From Pyrenopolyporus hunteri (taxonomy: Eukaryota > Ascomycota > Sordariomycetes > Xylariales > Hypoxylaceae), in assembly GCA_902806595.1 (NCBI GenBank), contig CADCXC010000003.1, positions 124,001 to 188,000 on the forward strand: a stretch of 64,000 nt of DNA, in the 5' to 3' direction. The position numbers and the translations under genes are program-made. Under the pieces are notes generated by a model. The model worked only from the letters and a program-made list of their open reading frames with translations, made no database searches and had not been told where the DNA came from. Numbering within the stretch: the stretch's first letter is position 1; each line of letters opens with the position of its first letter. Positions 48,979 through 61,660 of the stretch are shown in pieces.

Positions 48979-50524
48979 ATGGCCGACCTACAGGGACGCA
49001 AGGTCTTCAAGGTATTCAACCAGGACTTCATCGTTGACGAACGGTATACCGTCACCAAGGAGCTAGGCCAGGGAGCATACGGTATCGTCTGGTGCGTGCG
49101 CCGTTTTGACCCGACTAATAATTCTGTATGCCGCGCGAGTAGTTGCTGACAATTAGTTCGTCATATGCAGCGCGGCCGTAAACAACCAGACCAACGAAGG
49201 AGTCGCCATCAAGAAAGTCACCAATGTCTTCAGCAAGAAGATCCTAGCTAAGCGGGCACTGCGCGAGATTAAGCTGCTACAGCATTTCAGAGGCCACCGC
49301 AATGTAAGACGTCGCCGCGACCTATCATTCTAGCACCTAAAGCCGGAGGGGGCTTGGGGTGATAAACGTAATGCTAATATTGATACGTCTTGGGCTCTCA
49401 GATCACATGTCTTTACGATATGGACATTCCTCGGCCGGAGAACTTCAACGAAACATATCTATATGAAGGTATGGCCCCTGTGTGTATTACTGATAGGTAT
49501 CACGCTTACCAGTCCTTTCTATAGAGTTGATGGAGTGCGACCTGGCTGCTATTATCCGTTCGGGTCAGCCCCTTACCGATGCCCACTTCCAGTCTTTCAT
49601 CTATCAGATTCTCTGCGGTTTAAAATATATCCATTCGGCCAACGTCTTACATCGCGATCTGAAGCCGGGCAACTTACTTGTGAACGCCGACTGTGAACTG
49701 AAGATCTGTGACTTCGGCTTAGCTCGAGGCTTCTCGGTCGATCCAGAGGAGAATGCTGGGTATATGACGGAATACGTTGCTACGCGATGGTATCGTGCAC
49801 CGGAGATTATGTTAAGCTTCCAGAGTTACACCAAAGCCAGTGCGTAGACACCCCAAAGCATCATTCTTTACTCGGGGGTAATTAACATATCACAGTCGAC
49901 GTTTGGTCTGTGGGGTGTATTCTAGCCGAACTCCTAGGTGGGCGACCCTTCTTCAAGGGGCGCGACTACGTCGACCAGCTCAACCAGATTCTTCACATCC
50001 TCGGAACCCCTAATGAGGAGACCCTACTACGCATCGGTTCCTCACGCGCCCAAGAGTATGTGCGAAACCTACCGTATATGGCTAAGAAGCCCTTCCCAAC
50101 TCTATTCCCCAACGCGAATCCCGACGCGCTGGACCTCCTTGACCGCATGCTAGCTTTCGATCCCTCTTCACGCATCAGCGTTGAGCAGGCACTAGAGCAT
50201 TCCTATTTGCATATATGGCACGATGCGTCTGATGAGCCTGATTGCCCCACCACTTTCAACTTCGATTTCGAGGTTATTGATGATGTTGGTCACATGCGTG
50301 AGATGATCAAGGAGGAAGTTTTCCGTTTCCGGCAACTGGTTCGGACAGCGCCTGGGAGCGTGAATCAACCCGCCGGGCCACAGGCGGCAGCTAGTCAGGT
50401 GCCAATACCCAGTGGTGGAAACTCGCAATGGAGCGCTGAAGACCCCCGGCCCCAGGAGTACATGAACCAGATAGGATTAGAAGGAGAACTGCAAGGAGGC
50501 CTGGATGCTGGGAGTAGGAGATAG
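48979..50524 (+). CDS. slt2: Cell-wall-integrity MAP kinase (Slt2/Mps1 type)
   Basis: Ser/Thr MAP kinase acting at the end of the cell-wall-integrity cascade (Bck1-Mkk1/2-Slt2 in yeast). Five exons: 48979-49091, 49171-49303, 49402-49468, 49525-49839 and 49896-50524 (418 residues). Kinase landmarks: Gly-rich loop LGQGAYGIV at about 29-37, Lys52 in VAIKKV, HRDLKPGN with Asp149, DFGLAR at 167-172, and the TEY activation motif at 186-188. WSVGCILAELLGGRPFFKGRD matches the Slt2/Mps1 subgroup, as does the common-docking-like DEPDCP segment at the end of the kinase domain. A Gln/Pro/Gly-rich tail of about 70 residues follows. Exon pattern and length fit filamentous ascomycete orthologues. Kinase type is firm. 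Confidence 0.97.
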
Positions 50525-51701
50525 GTCCCCTTACTCCAACGCGCCTATACAGCAGCCGTTCCTGATAAGGCTGGAATAAAGAGGGAAAAGCACAGGAGTT
50601 GCTCCAGGTGATTTAGCTGTTACAACGGAAAAGTTGGAAGCAAAGAGTATCTTCGGTGGTAATTTGCAGAGAACCCCCGAAGCAAGGTCGAGTACGTGTC
50701 CAGTTGGGGGCCGTCTATTTTTGGAAGGGAGGGGAGATTGGGCGGCACGCCCAGCACGGGGTCCTCAGCGAATAGGAGATTCCTCAGAATGGGCCAGAGG
50801 GTTTCGTTTTTTTTCTTGCGAGCCAAGAAGATGCTTCAAACTATTAACTTGCAAGTCATGGGTTACGATAAATACTAAAAAGCAAGCTCTTTATGATGTT
50901 AAATCGGACAGGCATGCATTGAATAGCGCATCCGGGATCGAAGTCGATAGCGTACAAGTATAGAACTAATAGACATGATGCCGATATCCTGAATACCTTG
51001 AAACTGTGAGGCTTTGGGATCCCCGGATGCACAATTAGCGAGAAGCGGCAGACCTTCAGTGTAACTGTCAATCTTCTTACTGTATCCGAAGCTGTACCCC
51101 CCAACTAGAACCCCTTCTATAAGGAGAATGGGTGGGAGGGGGCAGTTTCAGTATACCGGTTGGGATAAATGAAGCGCCAGCAAGGCTTGCAATTAGCACC
51201 CGTCTAGCCACGAGACCACATCCATAAATTAATAAACACCCCTCACCTTTGCATTGGCGCTATTATTCCCTAGAGCTATCTATACCAGTTTCTGCGTCCG
51301 GGGGTAAAATATGTTACGCAATGAAAAAAAAGGGGGGTATATCCTGCCTTGCTCTTGGGCGCGGTACGGTGTAATAGCACCGCACATTAATCATCGCGGC
51401 CAGGGAGAGAAATCCCAACGAAAAGTAACTCTAGAGGCAATCGAGGCCAGCTTCAGCCCAGTGATGTACGGTTACTCGCCAACCCATCCATATAACCCCC
51501 CTGCCCAGCCCTCCAAAGAAGATACCCACGACATGTCAGAACGCCAATTCTGATCGCGCTGCTATCCTATCCAATTAGGGGCTCTCGCGCTGTTCAGCGC
51601 GGGAAACGAATGAAATACACCATTCCATCTTTTATTCATTTTTATTTTTATTCTATTATCATTCCTTCCGATATGTGATATCCAACAGCCAACGAGCCCG
51701 C
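50525..51701. other. Intergenic between convergent MAP kinase and DUF3455-like genes
   Basis: No motif-bearing frame. The kinase gene and the minus-strand secreted-protein gene converge here, so it should hold two 3' untranslated regions. Confidence 0.6.
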
Positions 51702-52587
51702 TCAGTTTGCGTAGACCCAGTATTGCGCCGTGTAGGGCACGCTCTGGGCCTGGCCAGCCTCTGTGCAGGGCTGGGGGTTTCCCCCGGCAGTGAGCACGCG
51801 GTAGACTAGACTAACGCCGTCGCTGGTGCCCTTATCGCTGAGCCGAAGCCAGTCAACGGCTCCTGTGGCTGGGTCTTCACCCGGGTCCGCATCGCTCGGT
51901 GCTGGGACCCCCGCGTCCTTCTTGCCCCGGAACACCTCGCCGTCACCCGCTCCCGACAGATCAAAAGTCGGTGTGTTTGCCGTGTCGAAGAAGTGATGAC
52001 CTAGAAACCGCAGGGGCGCCGGCAATCCATCGACGGTCAGATCCGCGGGTGCCGGAAACGGTGACGAGGCGTCGGCTTCGTTCACTGGCATGTCCGTCGT
52101 ACGTAGTACCCTAGAGGTGAAGACGTTGAAGTCGGCTGTCGAGAGAGACGAAGGGGACGATCCCGGGTACAGCCCCGTGATATCCCAGACCACAGCTAAA
52201 GCACCGATGGATGTGGCAGTTACGTCCGCCGCACTGCATGTGTAATTCTGGATTCCATGGCCGACGAGAATGTGCTTTAGCGTGGCAGTATCGGGTCCCG
52301 CGAGCTGGGTACCGGCTGTGGTCGTATTAGCAACTCCAATATAATATATATATTATATGTTATTTATAAAATGGTTGCATCTGGAATGTAAACGGGTTCG
52401 GTAGGGACTTACACCCAGTGCTCGGTAGAGTAGGGGTGGCAGCCACCGAGACCGTTGGGATCGCCGCAGCCGACTCTGTAGGTGTCGGAGTGGCAGTTTT
52501 GTTATTACTATCGCATCTTCGTCGTAGAGGGGAGGCGGACGAGAGGGCCAGAACCGGCAACAAAACAAATAAACTTTTAGAATGCAT
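51702..52587 (-). CDS. Secreted DUF3455-like protein
   Basis: Two exons on the minus strand, 52587-52413 and 52333-51702 (268 residues). A signal peptide (LFVLLPVLALSSASP) is followed by an RRRC segment, then a Thr/Ser/Pro/Ala-rich linker with repeated ATPT. The rest matches the fungal/bacterial DUF3455 family: LKHILVGHGIQNYTC, SIGALAVVWDITGLYPG, FLGHHFFDTANTPTFDL, and a final TAQYWVYAN. In fungi such proteins are often annotated malate dehydrogenase for no good biochemical reason, so I do not repeat that. The intron has a GTAAGT donor and a weak GGAG acceptor after an AT-rich stretch; the alternative CCAG acceptor hits a stop, so GGAG is the better choice. Two further cysteines (IQNYTC, PQPCTEAG) may pair. 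Function unknown. Confidence 0.85.
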
Positions 52588-52672
52588 TTTGACGATTATC
52601 TTTACTTGAATAAGAGAGATGTATGTAAGGCTGGGAAGGGAAGGGCCCCAAAGAGAATAATATAAGACGACA

Positions 52673-52700
52673 GGGCGAGACTAGGCGAGACTAGGCGAGA
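52673..52700 (+). repeat. Short 10-bp tandem repeat
   Basis: Three near-perfect copies of GGCGAGACTA within the upstream region of the DUF3455-like gene. Confidence 0.8.
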
Positions 52701-53074
52701 AAGAACGGCATAGAGGTACGTCCGCGGGGACAAGGGTTGTTCAGGCGGTAGCTGAGGAGGGCGCAATGTTTCTTAACGGGTCCTGACCGTGTGTCGTGTG
52801 GGTGGGCGAGTGGTCGACCGGCGCTTAGAATGGGAATGACCGTATGCGTGTCGTATGCGCGTGCGGTTGTGTTTCCAGGTCTGCAATGCGAGATGCTAGA
52901 GTGATGGCTTCCCGAGCCGATTTTTGACGTGGTTGATTGACGAAATTGGAAGTAGAATACGAGATCAAAGACAAGGAATAAGAACTCGGACGCGGAAATC
53001 GAACCGGTATATCGAAGATGAAAACAAGAGGGAAGACGGAGAACCGACTTGACGAGAAGGACGACGGCCTTGCA

Positions 53075-53105
53075 CTGTAGGTACCTAGGTAGGTAGGTAG
53101 GTAGT
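53075..53105. repeat. Palindromic TAGG/CCTA repeat
   Basis: GTAGGTACCTAGGTAGGTAG-type unit upstream of the DUF3455-like gene. Confidence 0.7.
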
Positions 53106-55448
53106 CAAGGGACTCTAGTCGAGTTTATATCTAAAACCTTACCCCAGCTACCGGCTATGGACTCTCATCTATCAATTTAGTCCCAAGAGATGTATCTAAG
53201 TTGCAATGCGGGATGAGCTGTATATCGCCTATAACTACCTCCCCTACCTACCTACCCTACACATCTGCGTCTCGGGGCCGCAACCTAGGTGTGGAGCTTC
53301 TGACCGGGGATATTGTAAACACGTACACAGTAGAAAGCATACTAACAATAGGGACAAAGAAAAATACCGGAATCGCGTTTGATGGTTGCTACGCTAGAAA
53401 CGGCGTGGCGGCTGACGGACGAGAATATTCCAAACAGCGGGAGCAGGTAGGTACCTACCTAAGGTAGGCCTGACGGAAAACTGGTGGCGTTTGGTACATA
53501 ATGTCACCCATCCTGGGTAACGGGCCTACATGTATGTTTACGTGTGGTTATCTAGGGCCTTTAGAACTAACCAGGGATTGTCCTACCGTACCTAATGTAT
53601 AATACAATACATGCCTACCTACCTACACACCTACGTGCATTACGGAGACCAACCCATCAGGTAGGTAGGGGGTCTTCGAGAGCTGGGACCCTTACACCCT
53701 GCATATTGGAGCTGCCGGGGTGGACGAAAGGCTTGCGTTTTTCGTTTCCCGACTTACAGCCTACCTCAAGGGGGACGAATAAAAGCAGCACCTGGTGAGA
53801 GAGGAAGCCGAACTGCATTACTATTCCGGCCAACCGTCCACTTGGGTAAGGTGGTACAGATCGCTGCATACCTATATTATGTAGGTAGGCCGCGATCCTC
53901 TACTACTAGGTGGCCCCTTTAAGTCTCGTACAGTTGGGTGGCTGGTAAGTGAAGTCAATAGGTACCTCCCCAGTCAATAGGACGTCGAGAACGGCTTCTC
54001 CGGGTGCATGGCATGAGAGATAGTAGCTCGACGATGTATTGTGACTTGCGATAGAGGGGGAGGGGTTAACAACGTGCGTGCCTGGTCCCTGAGGGGCATG
54101 GCCAACTACAGTAGCTAGGGCTGATAAGCGGCATCGAATCCTACGGCTCCTTAGTTCCAGGCTCTTTGACGCAACTAGGTACCAAGACCACCTGTCGGCC
54201 CGGGTCTGGAATCGACTGGACTTTCTCATCCCGAAGTTGTGGTCAACTCGACCATTTGACACGGCGACCGTTTTTCCACGACAATTCGGAATGACGAAAA
54301 CTACCTACGCTACCCAACATGTTTGCAGAAGAAAGAATAACACTGTCGCTAGGCCGCTGCTCAAGAAGATATGCCGAGACGGCATGCATAGCAAAGATGA
54401 ATAGCCAGAAAAGAAGGTCGAGGTTATTGGAGGGAGTAGCGTGCCCTGCCCATGTTGGTTGCCGTCGAATTAAATGAGAAACCAGCGCGTTTCCGGCATG
54501 AGGCGCGGCTATCGAGAGGAGGGCCTGTATTTTGCCAGCCGCTTCCGCTATGATTTGTCCAGCGGGCGAAACTTTTGACACTACTACCGCAGTAGAGGCG
54601 CAGAACGAATTTAGCGTAGCAAGCCGCAGGGATAGTTAGGAATTCATTTCAACAAAGTGAGGTAAGTGGTTGCGTAGCCGATCTTCCGCTGCGTCGCTAC
54701 CCACCTTCAACGCAACCCCCAGCCAGTCGACAAGGGGAGCAGAGCTAACAAAGTCTCGGCCGGGGGAGATGGTAGGGAACATCGAAAAAAAGGCGTGCCC
54801 AGCCCCTCGGAGAAGTCGATAGCATTCGTTGTTATTCCCAGATTCGGTACGTGACAGATTATAAAGACCCTTTACTACTACGTACAGTAGGTAGCAAGGT
54901 AGGTAGATAAAAAAATAGCGGTTGAGCCTTGCCTCTAACATCTGTGTAAGTGAATCGGAATATATAGGCCTACGAAATGGTTGAGAGTTTTAAGCATTTG
55001 AATAGAAGGCTCGCCATCAGTGGTTACTCCGAACTTGCCTTGCTTTCCGCCGTGATTAGGAAGACTTTCGTGTAGCTGGGAGCTTTGTGCCACGTACTCT
55101 CGGGTCTTCGGGCAGCCTGTAGTTTTATGGTTAACACGCAAACCCATCATGACACTCCGTTTACACTATTCTTAGATACCTAGGTACGTGTAATTGAAAT
55201 TTCTTAAGATCCGAATCCACAGTATTAAGAAGCCCGTGCTACATTAGGATATGCGATTACATTTAATACATGTATATTATCCCCCTCCTTTTTACGCTAC
55301 TTAAACGCAGTAAATTGATTCCATATGTTCGACTTAATGCCGTATACCTGTTAGCAACAGAAAATTCTTTCGAAACCGCGGCCAGGCTCGAGTGTATGAG
55401 TTATCGTTTCCTGGTAGTCGGGAGGATCTCAACCATGTCCAACCTTAA

Positions 55449-55665
55449 TGTTGGTAGGTACGTACGTAAATGAAGTAAGGAAATAACAATAAAAACAATC
55501 GCGATGGGGTGAGATTAGTATTGTATAAATTATCTAAAAAGGAAAGATTATTTAATAGAAAAACCGTGGGAAAGGTTTTTTTTATATAAACGAAGATATA
55601 TAAATATTTTCTTCTTTTAAAATACGTATTACGAAGTGGTACGTATATAAGTTAATTAATTATTA
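55449..55665. repeat. Left LTR (217 bp)
   Basis: Begins TGTTGGTAGG and pairs base for base with 61439-61655, apart from C-to-T and G-to-A differences. The outer half (to about 55560) keeps normal C and G; the inner half is AT-converted. Confidence 0.92.
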
Positions 55666-58600
55666 CTTATTTTATTTTTTTTTCGTAATTAATTAATTAC
55701 GAATTATTAATTAAATTTTTCGTTTTATTTATTTTTTTAATTTTAAATTAATTTAATTTTTTTTTATTAAATTTTATATAATTTTATTAAAAAACATTTT
55801 TATTATTATGTTTATAAAATTATATAATTTATAAATTTATTAAATATTATTAATTTTTCGATTTTTATAAAATTATTTTAACGTTATTAAATCGATTATT
55901 AATTTTTTTTCGTTAATATTTTTCATTTATATTAAATATTAATATAATAATAAAAAATCGATATATAAAATAAAAAAAATTTTAAAAAATAAAAAACGTT
56001 TTAAAATAATATTAATCGTATAATAAATAACGTAATTAACGTTAAAATTTTAAATTATTTTATAAATTTTATTAATAAATACGTTATAAATAATTTATTT
56101 ATATTTAATAAATAATTAATAAATAATATTATTAATAATTTATATTTTATTATTTCGATTAATAAAATTTTTATTATTTAAAATAATAACGTATTTAATT
56201 TACGAATTTAAGTTTTTATTATTTATAAAAAATTTATCGATAAAAATATAAAAACGTAAATTTTAAAAGTTTAATTCGATATAACGAAATTTATACGTTT
56301 AATTATTTATTTACTATTTAATTTTAACGTTAAAAACTTTAACTTTTTTAAATTCGAATTTAAAATATTAAACCGCCGTAAAATAATTAAAAATTACTTC
56401 GAATTAATATATTAAAATAATATATATATTTTAAATTCGTTATTTTATAAATTTTTTAATTATATCGAAGATTTTAACGTTTAATAATTTAAATTTTTTA
56501 ATTTAATTTTTTTAAATAATCGTTACGTTAAAATTTTTATCGTAAATCGTAATACGTAAATTATTAAAATTTTCGATTTCGAAATTTATGATTTTTTAAA
56601 AACGCGTTTTAATTTTAATTTTATTAAAAACTTTATTTTTCGTAATAAAAAAATTTATAATATCGATATTAAAAGTATTATTCGTTTAAAAATTAATAAA
56701 TTTAAATAAATTCGAATTTATTATAAATAAATAAAAATCGAAAGTTAATAATTTTATTTATAATTTTTATTAATAATAACGCGAATAAATTTTAAATTAA
56801 TAAATATTTAATTTTATAAAATTATATAAAAGTTTAATTATTTATAATAATATTTTTTTAAAGTATTTATTTTTAAATTCGATTAATAAATATATAAAAA
56901 TAATTTTTTATATCGATATTTTAAATTAAATGTAAATTATTATAATATTTTAAATTATAATTTTTATTTTTTTACGACGTAATATAAACGTTAAAATTAA
57001 TATAATACATTAATTAATTTTTTAAATAATAAATACGTACGTTATAATATATTTTTTATCGAAATTATTATAATTTTAAATTATTAAACGAAATTTTTCG
57101 TATAACGCGACGATATTTTTATTTTTAATTTTATAAATTATTTATAATTTAAAAATCGTAACGCTTCGATGTATAATTATATTATAAACTTTTAAACGTA
57201 AAATATTTTTTTTAAATAAAACGTTAAATTTTTTTATATTCGATATTTCGTAAAATTTCTTTTATATAATAATTTTTTCATTCGTTTATAATTTAATAAC
57301 GAAAATAAAATTTTTTTATTTTTTATTAATAATATATAATTTTACGGTATAAAAAAAATCGTTAATATATATAAAATTTTCCTTCGAAATAATTTAATAA
57401 TTATTAAAATTAAAAATTAACGTCGATAATTCGATTTTAAATTTTTTAAATAATACGAAATTTTTTTTAAATTAAATATACAATTTAACATAAAAATTTT
57501 TAAACGTAAATATTTCGTTCGAAACATTAAAAACGACGGTAATATTTTTATTTAATATTATAATAACTTTATAAAAATCTTTTTATTTTTTTTTTTTTTA
57601 TAAATAAATACTTCGTTATCGATAAAAAATAATACGAAAAAAGTTTTTTATATATTAAAATTATTACGTATATTTAAGGTATTTTTTATAAAACGTTATA
57701 TTTTAATTTTTTTTAATTTTTATTATTACCTTTTAAATAATTTATACTTTTTAAATTTATATAAAAATAAAAAATAAATTTATATTAATTTTAAAATAAA
57801 CGTTAAATATAAAAAATATAAATATAAAATTATTAAAATTAATTATATTATTAATTACTTTAATAATTATTTATAAATAAATTATACGTAAATTTAAACT
57901 TTAAAATTCATCGGTAATAATTTTATACGTTTTATAAATAAACTTATAATATTTTTCGATTTTATTAATAAATTAATGTATTTTAACGAATATTTAATAA
58001 TAAATAATTTTAATAATATAAATTTTATTTCGAAATTTAATATTATCGAAATTTATATCGATATTATATATAATAATATTTAAAAGTTCGAAATAAATAT
58101 TAATTTAATATTATTTTAATATATTTTAAATCTTTTTAATAAAAATAATTTTTATAAAATAAATAATTTAAAATTTTATAACGACGTTAATTATATATAA
58201 AACGAAACGTTCGTTTAAATATATAATATTAACGATAATTTCGTAATTAAAATTTATATTAAAATTTTTTAAATTAAATTTAAATTTTTAAAAAGTTTTA
58301 TTTTTAATTTAATAATAATAATAAAATTTATTAATTTTTTTAATATTTTTAATATCGACGTTATAATTTATTTTATTTAAAAAAATATATAATTTAATTA
58401 TAAATAAATAATTAAATTAAATATAAATACGTTATAATTTAAATTTTATAAAAAAAATCGTATTATTAAAATAAAATTATAAATATTTTTATTTATAAAT
58501 AATAATAACGGTAATATTATTTTTTTCGATTAATTAATTCGTAACGTTATTTAAATAAACACTTAATTAATTTATATTTTTTAAATATATAAAAAATAAA

Positions 58601-61545
58601 ATATTTAAATTTATAATATAAAAATCGATTAATTCGAATAAAACATTAATCGTAATCGTTTTTAATAATTTAATTAAAAGTTTATTTTCGAATTTAATGT
58701 TAATTTTATCGGTTTAATTATTATTTATTTTAAAACTTCGATTAAAAAAATTTTTTATAAAAATTTAACATTAATTTTTTTTTATAATAAATATTTTAAT
58801 TACGTCGATATCAAAAATAATACTTTAAAAAATATTTTTAATATATCGATTTAAAATAAAAATAATATTATCCTTCGATTTATTAATAAAAAAATAACGA
58901 AAAACGATTTAATGTTAATATATTTAATTTATTAAATATGTCGCAATTAATTAATGTTAAAAATTAACTTTTTTCGTTTCGAAAATAACGACGTTTTAAT
59001 CGTTATTTTTTAACTTCGAATTTTTTTATTTAATATTTTTATAATTTATTAAAAACGTAATATATTTACTTTTATTTTTATTTTTTTAAATTTATTAACG
59101 TTTTTTAATTTTTTTTTATTTATTTTCGAAATATTTAATAAATTAATATTTTTTTTTTTATATATTTAATAACGACGTTTTTAAATTTAAATCGTTTTTT
59201 TCGATTAATATCGATTATTTTTATCGTTATAATAATATTTTTATTTAATATAAAATTAATTAAAATTTTCGTTATTATCGTCGTTAATTATAAATTAATA
59301 CGTTTTTTTAATATTTTCGAAAATATCGATTAAAATACGAAGTTTATTAATTAATTTTTCGAATTAATATAATAAAATAAATAAAATATATTATAATTAA
59401 AATACATTATAAATAATATATTACGTAATTATAATAAATTATTATTTATTTTTAAAATTTTTTTTAAAAATTCGTTAATATAATATTAATTTATTTAATA
59501 TTATTTATAATATTTTAAAATCGAATTTTCCTTTATTTTTTTTTTTAATTTTAATGTTAAAAAAAATAATCGAAATTTAATCGTAATAATATTAAATTTT
59601 ATTTTATTTTATATTAAAATATTGTTTTATAATAAAATATATATTTATAAAACATTAATAATAAAATACGTTATATAAAAAATAAATAATTATTCGTTTA
59701 ATAAAAATAATAAAAAATACGACGTAAAATTAAATTTAATAAATTTTAATCGTATAATATATATTTAAAAAAAATAAAATTTATTTTTTAAAACGTTATA
59801 AAATTTTTCGATGTAATTATTTTTATTATTTTAAATTTTTTTAAAGTAATCGATAATAATAAAAAGGTATATTTCGTTAAAAATTCGAATAAAAAAAATA
59901 TTATAATAAATGTCGTTTTATTAATTTTCGACGAATATTAATATAAAAATCGATTTAATTAATAAAAATTATAAAGTCGTTTAAAAAAAAAAACCGTAAT
60001 TTTCGATATAATAATTTTTTTTTTTAATACGACGTTTAATAAAATCGTCGATATTATATATAAATTATTTAATAACGATTTAAAAAATTTATAAATATTT
60101 CTCGATAATAAAAATTAAAATTATTTTTTTTATATAAAATTAAAAATATATCGTTAATTATATTTTTATAATTTAACGTAAATTAAAATAATAAAATATT
60201 AATTAATTATAATAATTTAAAAAAACGTAGTTATTTTTTATAAAGCGAAAACGAGGAAAATAATCGTATTAAACATTTAAAATTTAAATTAAATATAAAA
60301 GTTATTTTAAAAAGTTTAAAACGATAAAAAAAAAATTCGTTATTAAAATTTAAATAAAGGTTAAAACGTAAATTACGTCGTAAAGATTTAATTTAACGAA
60401 AAAAATAATAATATATTAAATATCGACGATAAATTATTAAACGTAAAAAAAAATAAAAACGATTATTAAATAAACGATTTATATCGTTAATAATATAAAA
60501 TCGAAGGTAATTTAATCGAAATTATTAATACTTATAAATTTAACCTTTTTTAATTTTTTATTTACGTTAATGTTATAAAATAAAAAATCGTTAATCGATT
60601 TTATATCGTAACGTAAATATAATTTAACGTTAATATTAAAAAATAAACCGTGTTTTTATTAATGTAATACATTAATATTTTTTATATTAAAATATTAAAC
60701 TATTTACGTTTAATACGTTTTAATTTATCGTAATTTCATTTAAAAAATTTACGTATTAATATAAAATTAATTAAAACCTTTATTATATTAATATTATTTT
60801 TATTTATATAAATATTTTTTTATATAAATACGTATTTTAATATAATTTTAAATTAACGTAATATAACCGTAAAATCTTTTATTATAAAACTTTTAAATTA
60901 CTTTTAATATTTTTTTAAAATATTTTTTATTATATAAATATATAATTTACTTTTATTTATAATAATAAAATTTTTTAAAAATAATAATATTTACGTCGCT
61001 TTTTACTTTTCGATAACGATTTAAAAATTAATTTCTTTTTATTTTAAAACTTTATAATCGAATTATTAAATAAAAAATATACGATTATTAAAAATATAAT
61101 TTATTAATTTAATAAATTTTTTTTTAATATTTCGTTCGATAAAATTTATTTTTTTAATATAAATTTACGTTTAAATTAAACTTTTAATTTTTTACGATAT
61201 AATAATAAAAAATTATATAAAAAAAAATAAAAATATATCGAATAAAATATTTAAATTATAATATAAAAATATAAATTTAAATAAATTAAATAACGACGTA
61301 AAACGGTAATTTATTATATACGAAGAAAAATATAATTAATATCGCGTATATTATTACGATAAAATTTTTAAAATTATCGTAATAATAATTTTTTTAACCT
61401 TATTAATTTATATTATTAATTTTAATAATATTAATTAATATTAATAAATACGTACGTAAATAAAATAAAAAAATAATAATAAAAATAATTACGATAAAAT
61501 AAAATTAATATTATATAAATTATTTAAAGAAAAAAGATTATTTAA
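55560..61545. other. AT-saturated interior with CpG-only residual C and G
   Basis: Nearly every remaining C is followed by G, and nearly every G is preceded by C. C in CA, CT and CC contexts is almost eliminated on both strands. This is repeat-induced-point-mutation-like damage with an unusual CpG-sparing pattern. The boundaries fall inside the LTRs, not in the flanking DNA. Confidence 0.9.
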
Positions 61546-61655
61546 TAAAGAAACCGTAAAAAAAGTCTCTTTTATATAAGCGAAGATATATAGGTACTTC
61601 CTCCTCCTAAGATATGTACCACGAAGTGGTATGTACATGAGTCAATCAACCATCA
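61439..61655. repeat. Right LTR (217 bp)
   Basis: Same length as the left LTR. Here the inner (left) half is AT-converted, and the outer half from about 61545 keeps normal composition, ending CAACCATCA. Confidence 0.92.
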
Positions 61656-61660
61656 CTTAA

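Larger units (their letters stand above)
52588..55443. other. Intergenic, no supported gene
   Basis: Contains a GGCGAGACTA triplication near 52673-52700 and a palindromic repeat at 53075-53105. Minus-strand open frames at 53906-54941 look mildly protein-like but match no family. The last 180 bp flank the retrotransposon. Confidence 0.55.
55444..61660. mobile_element. RIP-destroyed LTR retrotransposon with intact outer LTR edges and target duplication
   Basis: The element body is 55449-61655 (6207 bp), bounded by two 217-bp direct repeats (55449-55665 and 61439-61655) that begin TG and end CA (mutated to TA on the inner side). The sequence CTTAA occurs immediately outside both ends (55444-55448 and 61656-61660), consistent with a 5-bp integrase target duplication. 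The interior is extremely AT-rich with stops in every frame. No open frame of 60 codons exists between about 55480 and 62300 on either strand. It is therefore long dead. Superfamily (Ty1/copia or Ty3/gypsy) and transcription direction cannot be read reliably; a T-rich tract just inside the left LTR could be a polypurine tract on the minus strand. Confidence 0.92.

Noticed and set aside
53906..54941. Series of minus-strand open frames of about 100 codons each
   Set aside because: They could be a decayed gene but I recognise no domain and cannot join them with plausible introns.
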